Assembly: GCF_016861605.1 (NCBI RefSeq)
Contig: NZ_BOLM01000020.1
Span: 1 to 44,906, forward strand
Source of the DNA: Levilactobacillus wangkuiensis
GTDB lineage: Bacteria; Bacillota; Bacilli; Lactobacillales; Lactobacillaceae
Direction: 5' to 3'
Length of the DNA stretch: 44,906 bases
Below the pieces are notes generated by a model, which saw only the letters and a program-made list of their open reading frames with translations, made no database searches and was not told the origin of the DNA. A program made the translations under genes and the position numbers. This document shows, piece after piece, positions 1-7,189 of this stretch (its first letter is position 1; every line of letters starts with the position of its first letter).

Positions 1-112
1 AAAAGTATAGGTCTCCATGGCCTATTTGTTTACCCTTAATGTCTTAAGGGGTGTTGCACTTCAATTTTAAATCGGGCAGCAATCTGAAACGTTAGCAAAA
101 GCGTGGGAGTCA

Positions 113-283
113 ATGAAAGTTAGTGTTGACAGTCTAAGTATGATTATCGCACTTACGAGAGATGATAAGGCTTGGGGGAAATATTATTTTGAGAGTCATC
201 TAGCAGATAACTTGGAAGATAACCTATTAAACATTTCTAAAACCATGTTTGCTGTGTCAAACGCTATTTGCCCTGGAGAATAG
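113..283 (+). CDS. Small hypothetical island protein, possibly missing its N-terminus
   Basis: This reading frame is open from about position 71 and ends in TAG at 281-283, directly before the primase gene. The first ATG is at 113 and gives 56 residues that start MKVSVDSLSM and end NAICPGE. A purine-rich stretch (gggag, 105-109) sits too close to this ATG to be a good ribosome site, so the true start may be different or the 5' end may have been lost. The protein looks soluble and acidic. I do not recognise a family. Small genes of this size are common just upstream of the replication genes in lactobacillar prophages and satellites. It may be real, or only a relic. Confidence 0.35.
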   Translation: MKVSVDSLSMIIALTRDDKAWGKYYFESHLADNLEDNLLNISKTMFAVSNAICPGE

Positions 284-294
284 GTGGTGACGTG

Positions 295-1095
295 ATGGAA
301 GAATTTTCTTCGTTATATGCGGCACTTGATTTAGTTGAAAGCGGGTATGAAATTTATCCTTTATCAGCCAACACTAAGACACCACCTAAGGGCCATCACG
401 GATATTTAGAAGCCACTAGAGACCAGAACACCATTGTAGACTGGTTTCAAAGCAACCCGTATTACAACTTAGGATTGCGATTAGACACGTCCCATTTATT
501 GGTGGTTGATGTTGATATTCATGATTCTACTAAGAATGGAAAAGATAGCCTGATGAAATTACAGCGCCAAGGCAAGTCACTTTCACCAGATACGTACATT
601 GAAAAGACAGCCGGCGGTGGTCTCCACTACTTCTTTAAGTATACCGGAGACAAGGTGCGCAAGGTCGATAATTGGCCCGGCATTGATCTGCTAACTGACT
701 TTACTGTAATTGCGCCAAGTGAGATTGGTGGCATGGCTTATGCACCCTTATCTGGTCGAACACTGGCTGATATTAAACCGGCACCTAATTGGCTAGTTGA
801 TGAATTAAGCACCAATGGTTTGAACGGTGCGCCAGAACACGCCTATACAACACGGTTAAAGAAATATACTGGGCGTTTGCTTGATGAGATGGTGCAAGGG
901 GCCAATACGGGTGATAGGAACGTTTGGCTTACTAAAATGGCTGGCCGAATGTTTAGCGTTGGTGCTGATCCAAAAACCGTTTATAACATGCTATCGGTGA
1001 TAAATGATTCTTTTGTAGATCCATCGCTACCAAGTAGAGAGATAAATGTGATTTTTCAATCCATTTTAAAACGAGAGAGTAAGGGGGTTCATTAA
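295..1095 (+). CDS. Bifunctional DNA primase/polymerase (Prim-Pol)
   Basis: This is probably the initiating primase-polymerase of the island; the family makes RNA/DNA primers and extends them. The N-terminal half carries the features of the Prim-Pol family found in plasmids, phages and satellites: an opening like YEIYPLSANTKTPPKG, an NLGLRLDTSHLLVVDVDIHD block with the metal-binding aspartates (DVDIHD), and a TAGGGLHYFF block with the conserved histidine. The C-terminal 90 residues are probably a helical linker to the partner helicase. I chose ATG 295 because AGGTGGTG lies about 7 nt before it; an in-frame TTG at 268 would add nine residues without a good ribosome site. The stop overlaps the next start (TAATG), so primase and helicase are translationally coupled. 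Confidence 0.88.
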   Translation: MEEFSSLYAALDLVESGYEIYPLSANTKTPPKGHHGYLEATRDQNTIVDWFQSNPYYNLGLRLDTSHLLVVDVDIHDSTKNGKDSLMKLQRQGKSLSPDTYIEKTAGGGLHYFFKYTGDKVRKVDNWPGIDLLTDFTVIAPSEIGGMAYAPLSGRTLADIKPAPNWLVDELSTNGLNGAPEHAYTTRLKKYTGRLLDEMVQGANTGDRNVWLTKMAGRMFSVGADPKTVYNMLSVINDSFVDPSLPSREINVIFQSILKRESKGVH

Positions 1096-2489
1096 TGGGC
1101 AAAGCAATGGATTTACCAGCAGAGACCCGAGAAGCGGCCAATAATGTTATCAAAATGCAACGTGACGCTGATTGGCAGAATGATTTCAAAAAAAATTCGG
1201 ACGATGGGATCAAAACACAGTCTCTTTACAATATCCGTTTAATTATGGAACATGACGAAATGTTGAAAGGACTAGTTGTCTTTGACGAGTTCTCGGAACA
1301 AATTGTCAAAACACCACAAGCAGACAATTCACTGTTCAACAAAGGTTTTTGGAATGATAGTGATGACACGTTATTGAGAAGTTATATTGAAGATCATTAC
1401 AACTTGTTATTCAGCAAGGAAAACATTACCGACGCGGTGGTTACAGAAGCACGCCGCAAGACAATCAATCCGGTTAAGGCTCGTATTGAAGCGGTAGAAT
1501 GGGACGGCCAGCCACGTGCTGAACGTTATTTCATTGATTACTTAGGTGCCGAAGATAATCACTACACCCGCACCATCACTAAGAAATGGCTAACTGGTCT
1601 TATTGCCCGGGCCTATGTTCCCGGAGTTAAGTTTGAAATTGTCCCTATCTTAGAGGGAAGCCAAGGACTTGGCAAGAGTACGGCTGGTAAGAATCTATAC
1701 CCAGATAAATTCAATGATTCGTTGAAAGGAATGGGGAAGCAGAAAGACGATTATCAACAGTTACAAGGTAGTTGGATTATTGAAGTTGCCGAGCTTTCCG
1801 CCATGAAAAAAACGGACGTTGAGGGAATTAAAAATTTTATTAGTGCACAATCCGACACATATCGGAATAGTTACGGCCGCTATGCGTTGCCACACCCGCG
1901 TAAATGCGTATTTATTGGTACGACTAACCAAACCGACTATTTAAAGGACGCGACCGGTGAACGGCGCTTCTATCCAATTAAATGTGGGGTCAACAAGGCT
2001 AAGCTAGATGTATGGCACCCGGACGAGAATTACATGCTTCAAGTATTGGCGGAGGCCGCGTACTGGTTTAGGAATGGTGAACTGCTATATCTGGATCAGG
2101 CCACCGTGAAAGAGGCTAAGGCGTATCAGATGGCTGCGGAAGCTGTCGACCCTATGCGAGATGCTATCGAAGATTTTTTAGCAATGGAAGTTCCCGCAGA
2201 TTGGGAAAACATGAGTGCCGGCTTAAAACAAAGCTATGTCAGTGACTACGGCCATCAATCTAAGTGGCTACAAGATCAAGTTAGTAATGAACGGAAACTA
2301 CTCAATCAAACAACAACTCGGGAAATTATGGAAGTTGTCTTTCATAAAACAGTTGATCGTTATTTAACCGGGCGAACAAACTCGGAAGCTAAGCGAATCA
2401 AGCTGTTAATGGACAATATGGACGGTTGGAAAAGTCAACGAATTAGAACTAACGGCAAGCAACCACACGGATATGTTAGAGAATTATAG
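1095..2489 (+). CDS. VirE-family (PF05272-like) replicative ATPase/helicase
   Basis: Likely the helicase half of the island's primase-helicase pair, opening the origin and loading replication. The Walker A motif EGSQGLGKST lies near residues 187-196. It is followed by GSWIIEVAELSAM (Walker B region, about 228-240), and FIGTTNQTDYLKDATGERRFYP is the sensor/arginine-finger block typical of virulence-associated E proteins. At 464 residues the length is normal. The start has a strong AAGGGGG site 8 nt upstream and shares one base with the primase stop. An array of repeated GCCAC motifs follows directly, the place where satellite origins are often found. Prim-Pol plus VirE is a common replication module in Gram-positive satellites and prophages. 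Confidence 0.88.
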   Translation: MGKAMDLPAETREAANNVIKMQRDADWQNDFKKNSDDGIKTQSLYNIRLIMEHDEMLKGLVVFDEFSEQIVKTPQADNSLFNKGFWNDSDDTLLRSYIEDHYNLLFSKENITDAVVTEARRKTINPVKARIEAVEWDGQPRAERYFIDYLGAEDNHYTRTITKKWLTGLIARAYVPGVKFEIVPILEGSQGLGKSTAGKNLYPDKFNDSLKGMGKQKDDYQQLQGSWIIEVAELSAMKKTDVEGIKNFISAQSDTYRNSYGRYALPHPRKCVFIGTTNQTDYLKDATGERRFYPIKCGVNKAKLDVWHPDENYMLQVLAEAAYWFRNGELLYLDQATVKEAKAYQMAAEAVDPMRDAIEDFLAMEVPADWENMSAGLKQSYVSDYGHQSKWLQDQVSNERKLLNQTTTREIMEVVFHKTVDRYLTGRTNSEAKRIKLLMDNMDGWKSQRIRTNGKQPHGYVREL

Positions 2490-2523
2490 ATAAAGTTTAG
2501 AACAACGTCACCCAAAAGTAAGC

Positions 2524-2614
2524 GTGCCACGTTGTGCCACTAAACGGGCCACGTCAGGACACTTTGAAACACTGTTATATCAATGATTGGGCCACCGGGC
2601 CACGTGTGCCACGT
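2524..2614 (+). repeat. Six GKGCCACGT-type iterons around an AT-rich spacer: candidate replication origin
   Basis: Copies of a G(G/T)GCCAC motif start at 2524, 2534, 2546, 2589, 2597 and 2606; four of the six extend to GKGCCACGT. They form two groups of three on either side of a spacer of about 34 bp (2555-2588) that is richer in A and T. Repeats flanking an AT-rich core just after the helicase gene is the arrangement known for staphylococcal pathogenicity island origins, where the island's own Rep protein binds. The spacing is not perfectly regular. Origin function is inferred. Confidence 0.6.
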
Positions 2615-2650
2615 TAAAAAAAACATTTCCAGTTCTAGGAGGAAACACGT

Positions 2651-3130
2651 ATGAAATGGCAAGAAATGCAGTTATTGAGAAATTCAAAATATAGCAGTTC
2701 AGAAAACCTCAAAAAATTTGAAGACGTATTTAAGTTTGACAAATGTGCCGTGTATGAACGCCCACATAGTCTTGAAAAACTACTAGCAGGTGATCGTTCA
2801 TACAATGCGGGCAATAAGTATGATACACCACCTTACCTTGGGGAATGGTTAGATCATGCCGAATTACAAAAGGTAAGTGGAACTACACGAATTGTTGCAA
2901 TTGCTCATGATTATGGGCCGGCCGATAGCGTTCATAGCAAAATAGCGGAGCAAGTCTTGCCGCTTGATTTAGTGGGCGTTATCTTTGATAGCAAAGTAGA
3001 TTGGTATTATCCCGGCCAGTCTTCACTAGTAATGATTATGAGCAAGGAAACATATAACTACTATTACTATGACCTGTTGGCAAATCACCATGTTGTTGAT
3101 GTAGTTAAGAAGAAATATTTTAGAGAATAA
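2651..3130 (+). CDS. Hypothetical island protein, 159 aa
   Basis: Not recognised. The start is well supported by AGGAGG at 2637-2642. The protein is soluble, with mixed charge, many aromatic residues (ETYNYYYYDLL near the C-terminus), and no signal peptide or membrane segment. The middle part (TTRIVAIAHDYGPADSV) looks like a beta-strand/loop core, but I cannot assign a fold. It lies between the replication module and the head genes and may be cotranscribed with the next small acidic gene 15 nt downstream. In related islands this position often holds accessory or helper-interference genes, but nothing in the sequence shows such a role. Confidence 0.75.
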   Translation: MKWQEMQLLRNSKYSSSENLKKFEDVFKFDKCAVYERPHSLEKLLAGDRSYNAGNKYDTPPYLGEWLDHAELQKVSGTTRIVAIAHDYGPADSVHSKIAEQVLPLDLVGVIFDSKVDWYYPGQSSLVMIMSKETYNYYYYDLLANHHVVDVVKKKYFRE

Positions 3131-3145
3131 AAGGGGTATAAAATA

Positions 3146-3337
3146 ATGAAAATTAAGATGGTACATGCTGACAATATGGAGGAGTTATTTGCGCAAGTTT
3201 CGGAAGTCGACAAAGCACAAGATATTGATGACGAACTGTTAGATGTAGAATTTGATTTTATTAAGGTGAGCGATTCGAAAATGATTTATTGCGAAGCATT
3301 GGTTTACAAGGTTGGTGATGACGATGAAGACCTATGA
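3146..3337 (+). CDS. Small acidic hypothetical protein, 63 aa
   Basis: A short, strongly acidic protein (VEFDFIKVSDS, ending KVGDDDEDL) preceded by AAAAGGGG about 9 nt before the ATG. Its 3' end overlaps the start of the head-closure gene, which points to coupled translation. No recognised domain, no membrane segment. Its charge would suit a DNA mimic or a small binding partner, but that is speculation. Position and ribosome site support a real gene. Confidence 0.65.
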   Translation: MKIKMVHADNMEELFAQVSEVDKAQDIDDELLDVEFDFIKVSDSKMIYCEALVYKVGDDDEDL

Positions 3338-3665
3338 TGTATCGCGTATGAAGCACCGCTGCGAATTCGGGGTATATGGTAATGGTGAGATGAACCCGAA
3401 TACAGGTGCTTTCGTTTCGCAATTTGTACCGCAATTCTCACTATGGTTCGGTGAGTATAGCCAGACCATTAACCAGCAGATTACTCTAACTGGAGATAAT
3501 ATGACAGATACGAAGATGATTGTGGTACGGCATAATGAGCAGGTCAATCAGCAACAACTGGTTAAGATCGGTGACACCCTTTATCGGGTCAACAACGTAG
3601 CCGGTGACGATGAGATTAACTCATTCGATGTGATCACATTGGTTCGCTACCAGAAGCACGGGTAA
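3324..3665 (+). CDS. Phage head closure / head-tail adaptor protein
   Basis: Resembles the head-tail joining family (PF05521, SPP1 gp16-like), which forms a ring under the connector and closes the filled head so a tail can join. Typical features are the MKTYDVSRMKHRCEFG opening with a tested-beta-barrel pattern, a central WFGEYSQT strand, and the DTKMIVVRHNEQV and GDTLYRVNNV blocks. I chose ATG 3324 (113 aa); in-frame ATG 3318 and TTG 3312 are alternatives, and the start overlaps the preceding gene by 14 nt. In most phages this gene follows the connector after the capsid. Here it sits upstream of the HNH and terminase genes, which matches gene orders in capsid-forming satellites more than an ordinary prophage. 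Confidence 0.78.
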   Translation: MKTYDVSRMKHRCEFGVYGNGEMNPNTGAFVSQFVPQFSLWFGEYSQTINQQITLTGDNMTDTKMIVVRHNEQVNQQQLVKIGDTLYRVNNVAGDDEINSFDVITLVRYQKHG

Positions 3666-3673
3666 TAAACGAG

Positions 3674-3699
3674 AGGTCGTCTTCACAGGCGGCCTTTTT
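3674..3699 (+). terminator. Rho-independent terminator after the head-closure gene
   Basis: An 8-bp stem with two G-U pairs (3674-3681 with 3688-3695), a 6-nt loop, then TTTTT. It separates the replication/adaptor block from the HNH gene, whose ribosome site begins only 9 nt later. It may act as an attenuator instead of a full stop. Confidence 0.6.
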
Positions 3700-3723
3700 G
3701 TGTACGTAAGGAGATCTATTATA

Positions 3724-4113
3724 ATGGCAAAAATTATGAAGCAATGCAACCATGCCGGGTGCCGTCAGTTGGTGCCCTATGATGTCCGTTACTGTAGTAA
3801 GCACCAGCATAAAGCTAACGCCGAAACGTACCACAAGCGCATGTATGGCGAACATGAAGGACGTTATCAACAGTTCTATAAGTCATCTCAATGGCGTAAG
3901 TTATCCCGTCTATTCCTAGAGAATAACCCTATTTGCGTTCAGTGTTATCAAGATGGTGTGATCCGTAAAGCCGATGTGGTCGATCATGTTATAGAGTTAC
4001 GTGATGATTGGTCACGACGACTAGATGAAAGTAACTTGCAACCATTATGCTACCGACACCATAACCAAAAGACTAAGCAGGCTAGAGAAGTACGAGAACA
4101 ACAAACTAAATAA
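3724..4113 (+). CDS. HNH endonuclease (packaging-associated)
   Basis: A small HNH nuclease of the type that works with terminase in cos-site DNA packaging of HK97-like phages and satellites. The zinc-ribbon cysteines are visible (C71 and C74 as CVQC, C109), and the ββα-metal residues are D87-H88 (VDHV), N104 (ESNLQPLC) and H113 (RHHNQK). An N-terminal cysteine-rich segment (CNHAGCRQL, YCSKH) probably binds a second zinc. Start ATG 3724 has AAGGAG 10 nt upstream; the longer GTG start at 3700 has none. It is followed by a terminator and then by a 700-bp palindrome-rich gap before terS, a natural place for a cos site. Confidence 0.9.
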   Translation: MAKIMKQCNHAGCRQLVPYDVRYCSKHQHKANAETYHKRMYGEHEGRYQQFYKSSQWRKLSRLFLENNPICVQCYQDGVIRKADVVDHVIELRDDWSRRLDESNLQPLCYRHHNQKTKQAREVREQQTK

Positions 4114-4119
4114 TCAATG

Positions 4120-4149
4120 AGTGTCGTGCTGAAAGGTGCGGCGCTTTTT
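4120..4149 (+). terminator. Terminator after hnh
   Basis: A 10-bp stem made with several G-U pairs (4120-4129 with 4136-4145), loop TGAAAG, then a T-run. It ends the hnh transcript, so terS onward likely needs its own promoter or readthrough. Confidence 0.65.
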
Positions 4150-4154
4150 AGTAG

Positions 4155-4455
4155 AGCTAAATTTTCAGCTGAATTAAAAATGGATGGCTAAGTTAAACTT
4201 AGGTAATATCTGCGCAAAATTGCGCACATCTTTATTGGGGGTCTGCTTAAAAATAAGCATACCCAATATCTCCCCAAAATTGGGGACATCTTTCAGCCGA
4301 GTTATTGAGCGGAATTTTCCGCTGTACTATCTGAGGTCGCAAGTTACGACCAAACATACTAACTTGGTGCATTAGCTGACCCGTTAAGATGACGGGATAG
4401 GTTGTTTTCGTAGCTCAATTTTGAGCCCCCAATTTTGGGGAGCTAAGCCGAAAAC
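4155..4455. repeat. Cluster of short palindromes with an AAAATT/AATTTT core
   Basis: This gene-free stretch is packed with short inverted repeats: 4155-4170, 4211-4226, 4244-4259, 4271-4286, 4308-4323, 4335-4351, 4380-4396, 4413-4426 and 4427-4440. Most share an AATT-containing centre but have different arms: TGCGCA, TCCCCA, AGCGGA, GCTCAA, CCCCAA. The 4211 and 4271 hairpins lie in two copies of a unit 60 bp apart (AATATC before, ACATCTTT after) in which GCGC/GCGC arms are replaced by CCCC/GGGG, a compensatory change that keeps pairing. The last two sit inside a larger stem (4404-4415 with 4441-4455, GTTTTCG/CGAAAAC). This suggests a folded RNA or a protein-bound DNA structure, possibly near the packaging site. 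Confidence 0.8.
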
Positions 4456-4650
4456 TAGGCCGAGTTGGATTTGGCAGCCGACAATTCGACCGCGAGTATT
4501 CTAAAGTGATTGTAAAACTTGGTATATCAATGATATGGGGGGCTATGAATGAACCGATAAGAGCGGTCACACTCCTTTCTGTGCGTAAATTTCCCTTTAA
4601 AAATTTGAATTTTTGCCAATATTGACAGAAATCAAAAAATGTCTACTACT

Positions 4651-4669
4651 TTATGCAAAATTTGCATAA
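4651..4669. repeat. Perfect inverted repeat TTATGCAAA-A-TTTGCATAA
   Basis: A 9-bp perfect inverted repeat with a single central base, upstream of terS and separate from the palindrome cluster. It is AT-rich and could be an operator for a dimeric regulator or an outlying member of the same hairpin series. Confidence 0.6.
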
Positions 4670-4702
4670 ATAAAAATCCAAGGGGTGAAGCATAACTATA
4701 TG

Positions 4703-4730
4703 TAGTATGCCAGTCAATAACAGCATACTA
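4703..4730. promoter_or_regulatory. 8-bp inverted repeat upstream of the packaging operon
   Basis: TAGTATGC (4703-4710) and GCATACTA (4723-4730) flank a 12-nt loop. A TATAAT-like box follows at 4769-4774 but has no good -35, so transcription may need an activator. The repeat is a candidate operator for the late genes. This is inference from position. Confidence 0.45.
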
Positions 4731-4811
4731 TATATTGTACTTTTCCCTCGAAAGTGTTACTATTTATGTATAATAAACGAATTCCGAATATATGTGCATT
4801 TGAGCTACCTC

Positions 4812-4836
4812 AGCCATGCTGTGGTGGCTTTTTTGC
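4812..4836 (+). terminator. Terminator-like hairpin in the terS leader
   Basis: A short stem AGCCA/TGGCT followed by six T residues, 15 nt before the terS ribosome site (AAAGGAG, 4851-4857). It may attenuate transcription into terS or terminate a short leader RNA. Confidence 0.45.
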
Positions 4837-4864
4837 ATATAAATTTAGCGAAAGGAGCCCGAAA

Positions 4865-5338
4865 ATGGGTCAAAAGATTAAGCAACTATCAACTCTAAAG
4901 AAACATCTAACGAACGAAGAACGCGACCAGCGTAAGGACGCCGAGACTGCCTTGTTTGATTACCCGTCACTTGATTTAACGCCCCCTGATTGGTTGCATG
5001 ACCGTGCTTTGACCGAATGGCAACGGGTAGCGCCTTATTTAAAGGCCAATACCCCAATTAGTGAACTTGATCGAGCAATGTTAGCCAGTTATTGCCGCGC
5101 TTATGCAACGGTACAGACTTGCGAGAACGATATTCGTAAAAATGGGCTCGTACAAACTAATCAAGAGACTGGCGCCCGTAAGCCGAACCCTTACGTGGCC
5201 TTACAATCGCAAGCAATGAGAGACCTAAAGTCCCTAGCTAATGATTTAGGCATGTCGCTATCTAGCCGGGCGCGTATGGAATTAAACAAGCAAAAAGATG
5301 ATAAACCCGAAGACACTTTCGAGGCGATGTTGTCATGA
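4865..5338 (+). CDS. terS: Terminase small subunit (P27-like)
   Basis: The DNA-recognition subunit of the packaging motor. At 157 residues it has the pattern of the P27/Terminase_4 family: a helix-rich N-terminal part with PPDWLHDRALTEWQRVAPYLK, then ELDRAMLASYCRAYATV, an NPYVALQSQAMRDLKSLANDLGMS block and a polar tail. ATG 4865 is chosen over upstream in-frame codons because AAAGGAG lies 7 nt before it. It overlaps terL by 4 nt (ATGA), so the two are coupled. In PICIs the island's own TerS redirects packaging to island DNA; here the whole head set is present, so TerS presumably works with the island's own TerL and HNH protein. Confidence 0.9.
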   Translation: MGQKIKQLSTLKKHLTNEERDQRKDAETALFDYPSLDLTPPDWLHDRALTEWQRVAPYLKANTPISELDRAMLASYCRAYATVQTCENDIRKNGLVQTNQETGARKPNPYVALQSQAMRDLKSLANDLGMSLSSRARMELNKQKDDKPEDTFEAMLS

Positions 5339-7032
5339 TTGAATACGTTGATCAAGTTTTATCGGGCCAAGTGTTGGCTGGTCAAAAGATTAAATGGGCG
5401 TGCGAGCGATTTAAACGCGATTTAAGCCGTTCTAAAGAAACTAGCTTCCCATTCTACTATGACGAAGACGAAGCGGCACAGGCGGTTAAATTTATCGAAT
5501 TAATGCCTAAGACTGACGGTAGCCAACTAACCATGCAGCCCTTTCAAGAATGGATCATCAGTGAGTTATATGGCTGGCGGGAGAAAGCAACTGGCAACCG
5601 GCGTTATGATCGTGCGTTTATTAGCATGGCTAGAAAAGGCGGGAAGACATTTCTAGCTTCTGGTATGGCCGCTAATGGCCTTTTAAGAGAACGTCAGCCC
5701 GCCCGCAACCGACAAGTATTATTCGTCAGCAACAGCAGTAAACAGGCTAAATTGGGATATAACATGCTATCAAGTGGCCTACGACAAATTCGCAAGCAAT
5801 CTAAGTATATGCGGCAACGCATTAAGGTACAAAAACAAGCCATTACCGACTTAGAAACCGATTCGCAAGCCTTAGCCCTTGCTAGTGACACAAATACACT
5901 CGATGGTTATGCTGGCACGACGGTTATTTTAGATGAATGGGCAACGGCCAAAGACCGCAAAATATACAACGTCTTAAAGTCAGGTCAGGCGCAAGAAGAT
6001 AATTCATTGCTCGCGGTGATTTCCACTTCTGGGCTTGATCTCAACGTCCCCATGCACGCCGAATACGAAATGCTAACGGACGTTTTAAAGAGAAAGATTG
6101 AAGCTGATCGCTACTTTGTGGCAATTTGGGAACTGGACGACCGCGAAGAAGTTTACGATCAAGCCAATTGGATCAAGGCAAACCCGTTATTCAGTGAACC
6201 ACACGTTAAACAACGCATGACGGAGAAAATTCAGGCCGATGTTGATCTTGCCATTAAGCAAAATAACCTCATTCCGGTGCTGGTGAAGAACTTCAATATG
6301 TGGTTGCAAGCCAGTGAGGATAGTTATATTTCTGCGGACGATTGGGCCGCTGGTAAATTAGATGAACTCCCCAATTTGCGGGGGCGCGATGTGTATATTG
6401 GCATTGATTTATCAAAAAGTAATGATTTGACCGCGGTTAGTTGGCTCGTGCCAATTGGCAACGGTCAATTTTATTGCGATAGTCATTCGTTTGTTGGCAC
6501 GAAGTACGGACTGGATTCTAAGATTAAACGTGATGGGATTGATTACCGGTCAATGGAGCGGGCGGGTGAGTGTAGTATTACCCGATTAGATAGCGGCATT
6601 ATTGATTATGACGATCTATTTGATTTTGTTCAAAAACTAGTCGGGAAATACAACTGGAAAGTGAAAGCAATCGCTTATGACCCGTATAACGCGCAAACGT
6701 TAATTACTAAGTTTGAAAAATTAAATTATCCACTGTTTGAAGTGCGTCAAGGGACGTTAACTTTGAATATTCCCACCCGAAATTTTCGTGATCAGCTGTA
6801 TGCGGGTCACATTAAACACAATGGCAATCAGATTCTCGCTTATGCGGTCAATAACGCCATCTTGAAAGTGTTAAATAATGGTTGGCAATTGGATAAGGCA
6901 CGCAATAGCAACCGGATTGATCCGATAGCGGCGTTAATTAATGCCTATGTTGCCGGTATGGACTATTACCAAGAAAGTGAGGCGAGCCAACATGCGAACG
7001 AATATTATGCGACTGCAACGGATCTGTTCTAA
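5335..7032 (+). CDS. terL: Terminase large subunit
   Basis: The ATPase and nuclease that drives DNA into the prohead. The N-terminal ATPase has a Walker A-like ARKGGKT near residues 99-105 and Walker B VILDEWATAK near 196-205 with the DE pair. The RNase H-like nuclease begins at YIGIDLSKSNDLTAV (about 354-368), continues with AIAYDPYNAQ (about 444-453) and ends with RIDPIAALINAY (about 526-537), giving the acidic residues of the active site. At 565 residues it is a normal Terminase_1 (HK97-like) protein. No frameshift or truncation. It begins inside the terS stop (ATGA) and its end overlaps the start of a small membrane protein gene. Confidence 0.95.
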   Translation: MIEYVDQVLSGQVLAGQKIKWACERFKRDLSRSKETSFPFYYDEDEAAQAVKFIELMPKTDGSQLTMQPFQEWIISELYGWREKATGNRRYDRAFISMARKGGKTFLASGMAANGLLRERQPARNRQVLFVSNSSKQAKLGYNMLSSGLRQIRKQSKYMRQRIKVQKQAITDLETDSQALALASDTNTLDGYAGTTVILDEWATAKDRKIYNVLKSGQAQEDNSLLAVISTSGLDLNVPMHAEYEMLTDVLKRKIEADRYFVAIWELDDREEVYDQANWIKANPLFSEPHVKQRMTEKIQADVDLAIKQNNLIPVLVKNFNMWLQASEDSYISADDWAAGKLDELPNLRGRDVYIGIDLSKSNDLTAVSWLVPIGNGQFYCDSHSFVGTKYGLDSKIKRDGIDYRSMERAGECSITRLDSGIIDYDDLFDFVQKLVGKYNWKVKAIAYDPYNAQTLITKFEKLNYPLFEVRQGTLTLNIPTRNFRDQLYAGHIKHNGNQILAYAVNNAILKVLNNGWQLDKARNSNRIDPIAALINAYVAGMDYYQESEASQHANEYYATATDLF

Positions 7033-7189
7033 TTACCTATCGGCAATCCTGCTGATTATGGGTCTGATCCTGCTAGTCGTTGGTGTCGGCGGTTGGCTAG
7101 GGTGGTATGCAGCCATCATGCTGGCCGGAGTTAGCCTGATCGTTTTGGCACTACTGATTAATTATGAAGAAAAGGAGGTGAACCCATGA
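6992..7189 (+). CDS. Small two-helix membrane protein between terL and portal (DUF1056-like)
   Basis: About 65 residues, with two hydrophobic stretches (AILLIMGLILLVVGVGGWL and AAIMLAGVSLIVLALLI) separated by GWYA, and a charged tail. A small membrane protein in this position between terL and portal is common in phages of lactic acid bacteria and is often annotated DUF1056; I base the match on size, topology and position. I chose ATG 6992, with GTGAGG about 9 nt upstream; ATG 7007 is possible. It overlaps terL by 41 nt and the portal start by 4 nt. Function unknown; a role in anchoring head assembly to the membrane is only a guess. Confidence 0.65.
   Translation: MRTNIMRLQRICSNYLSAILLIMGLILLVVGVGGWLGWYAAIMLAGVSLIVLALLINYEEKEVNP

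Noticed and set aside
4184-4375. 63-codon frame through the palindrome array
   Set aside because: No ribosome site; the apparent internal protein repeat (CAKL/SPKL) is only the translated 60-bp DNA repeat, and hairpins explain the sequence better.
2576-4534. Shared 12-mer TATATCAATGAT at 2576 and 4523
   Set aside because: A 12-base match within an AT-rich island of this size is expected by chance.
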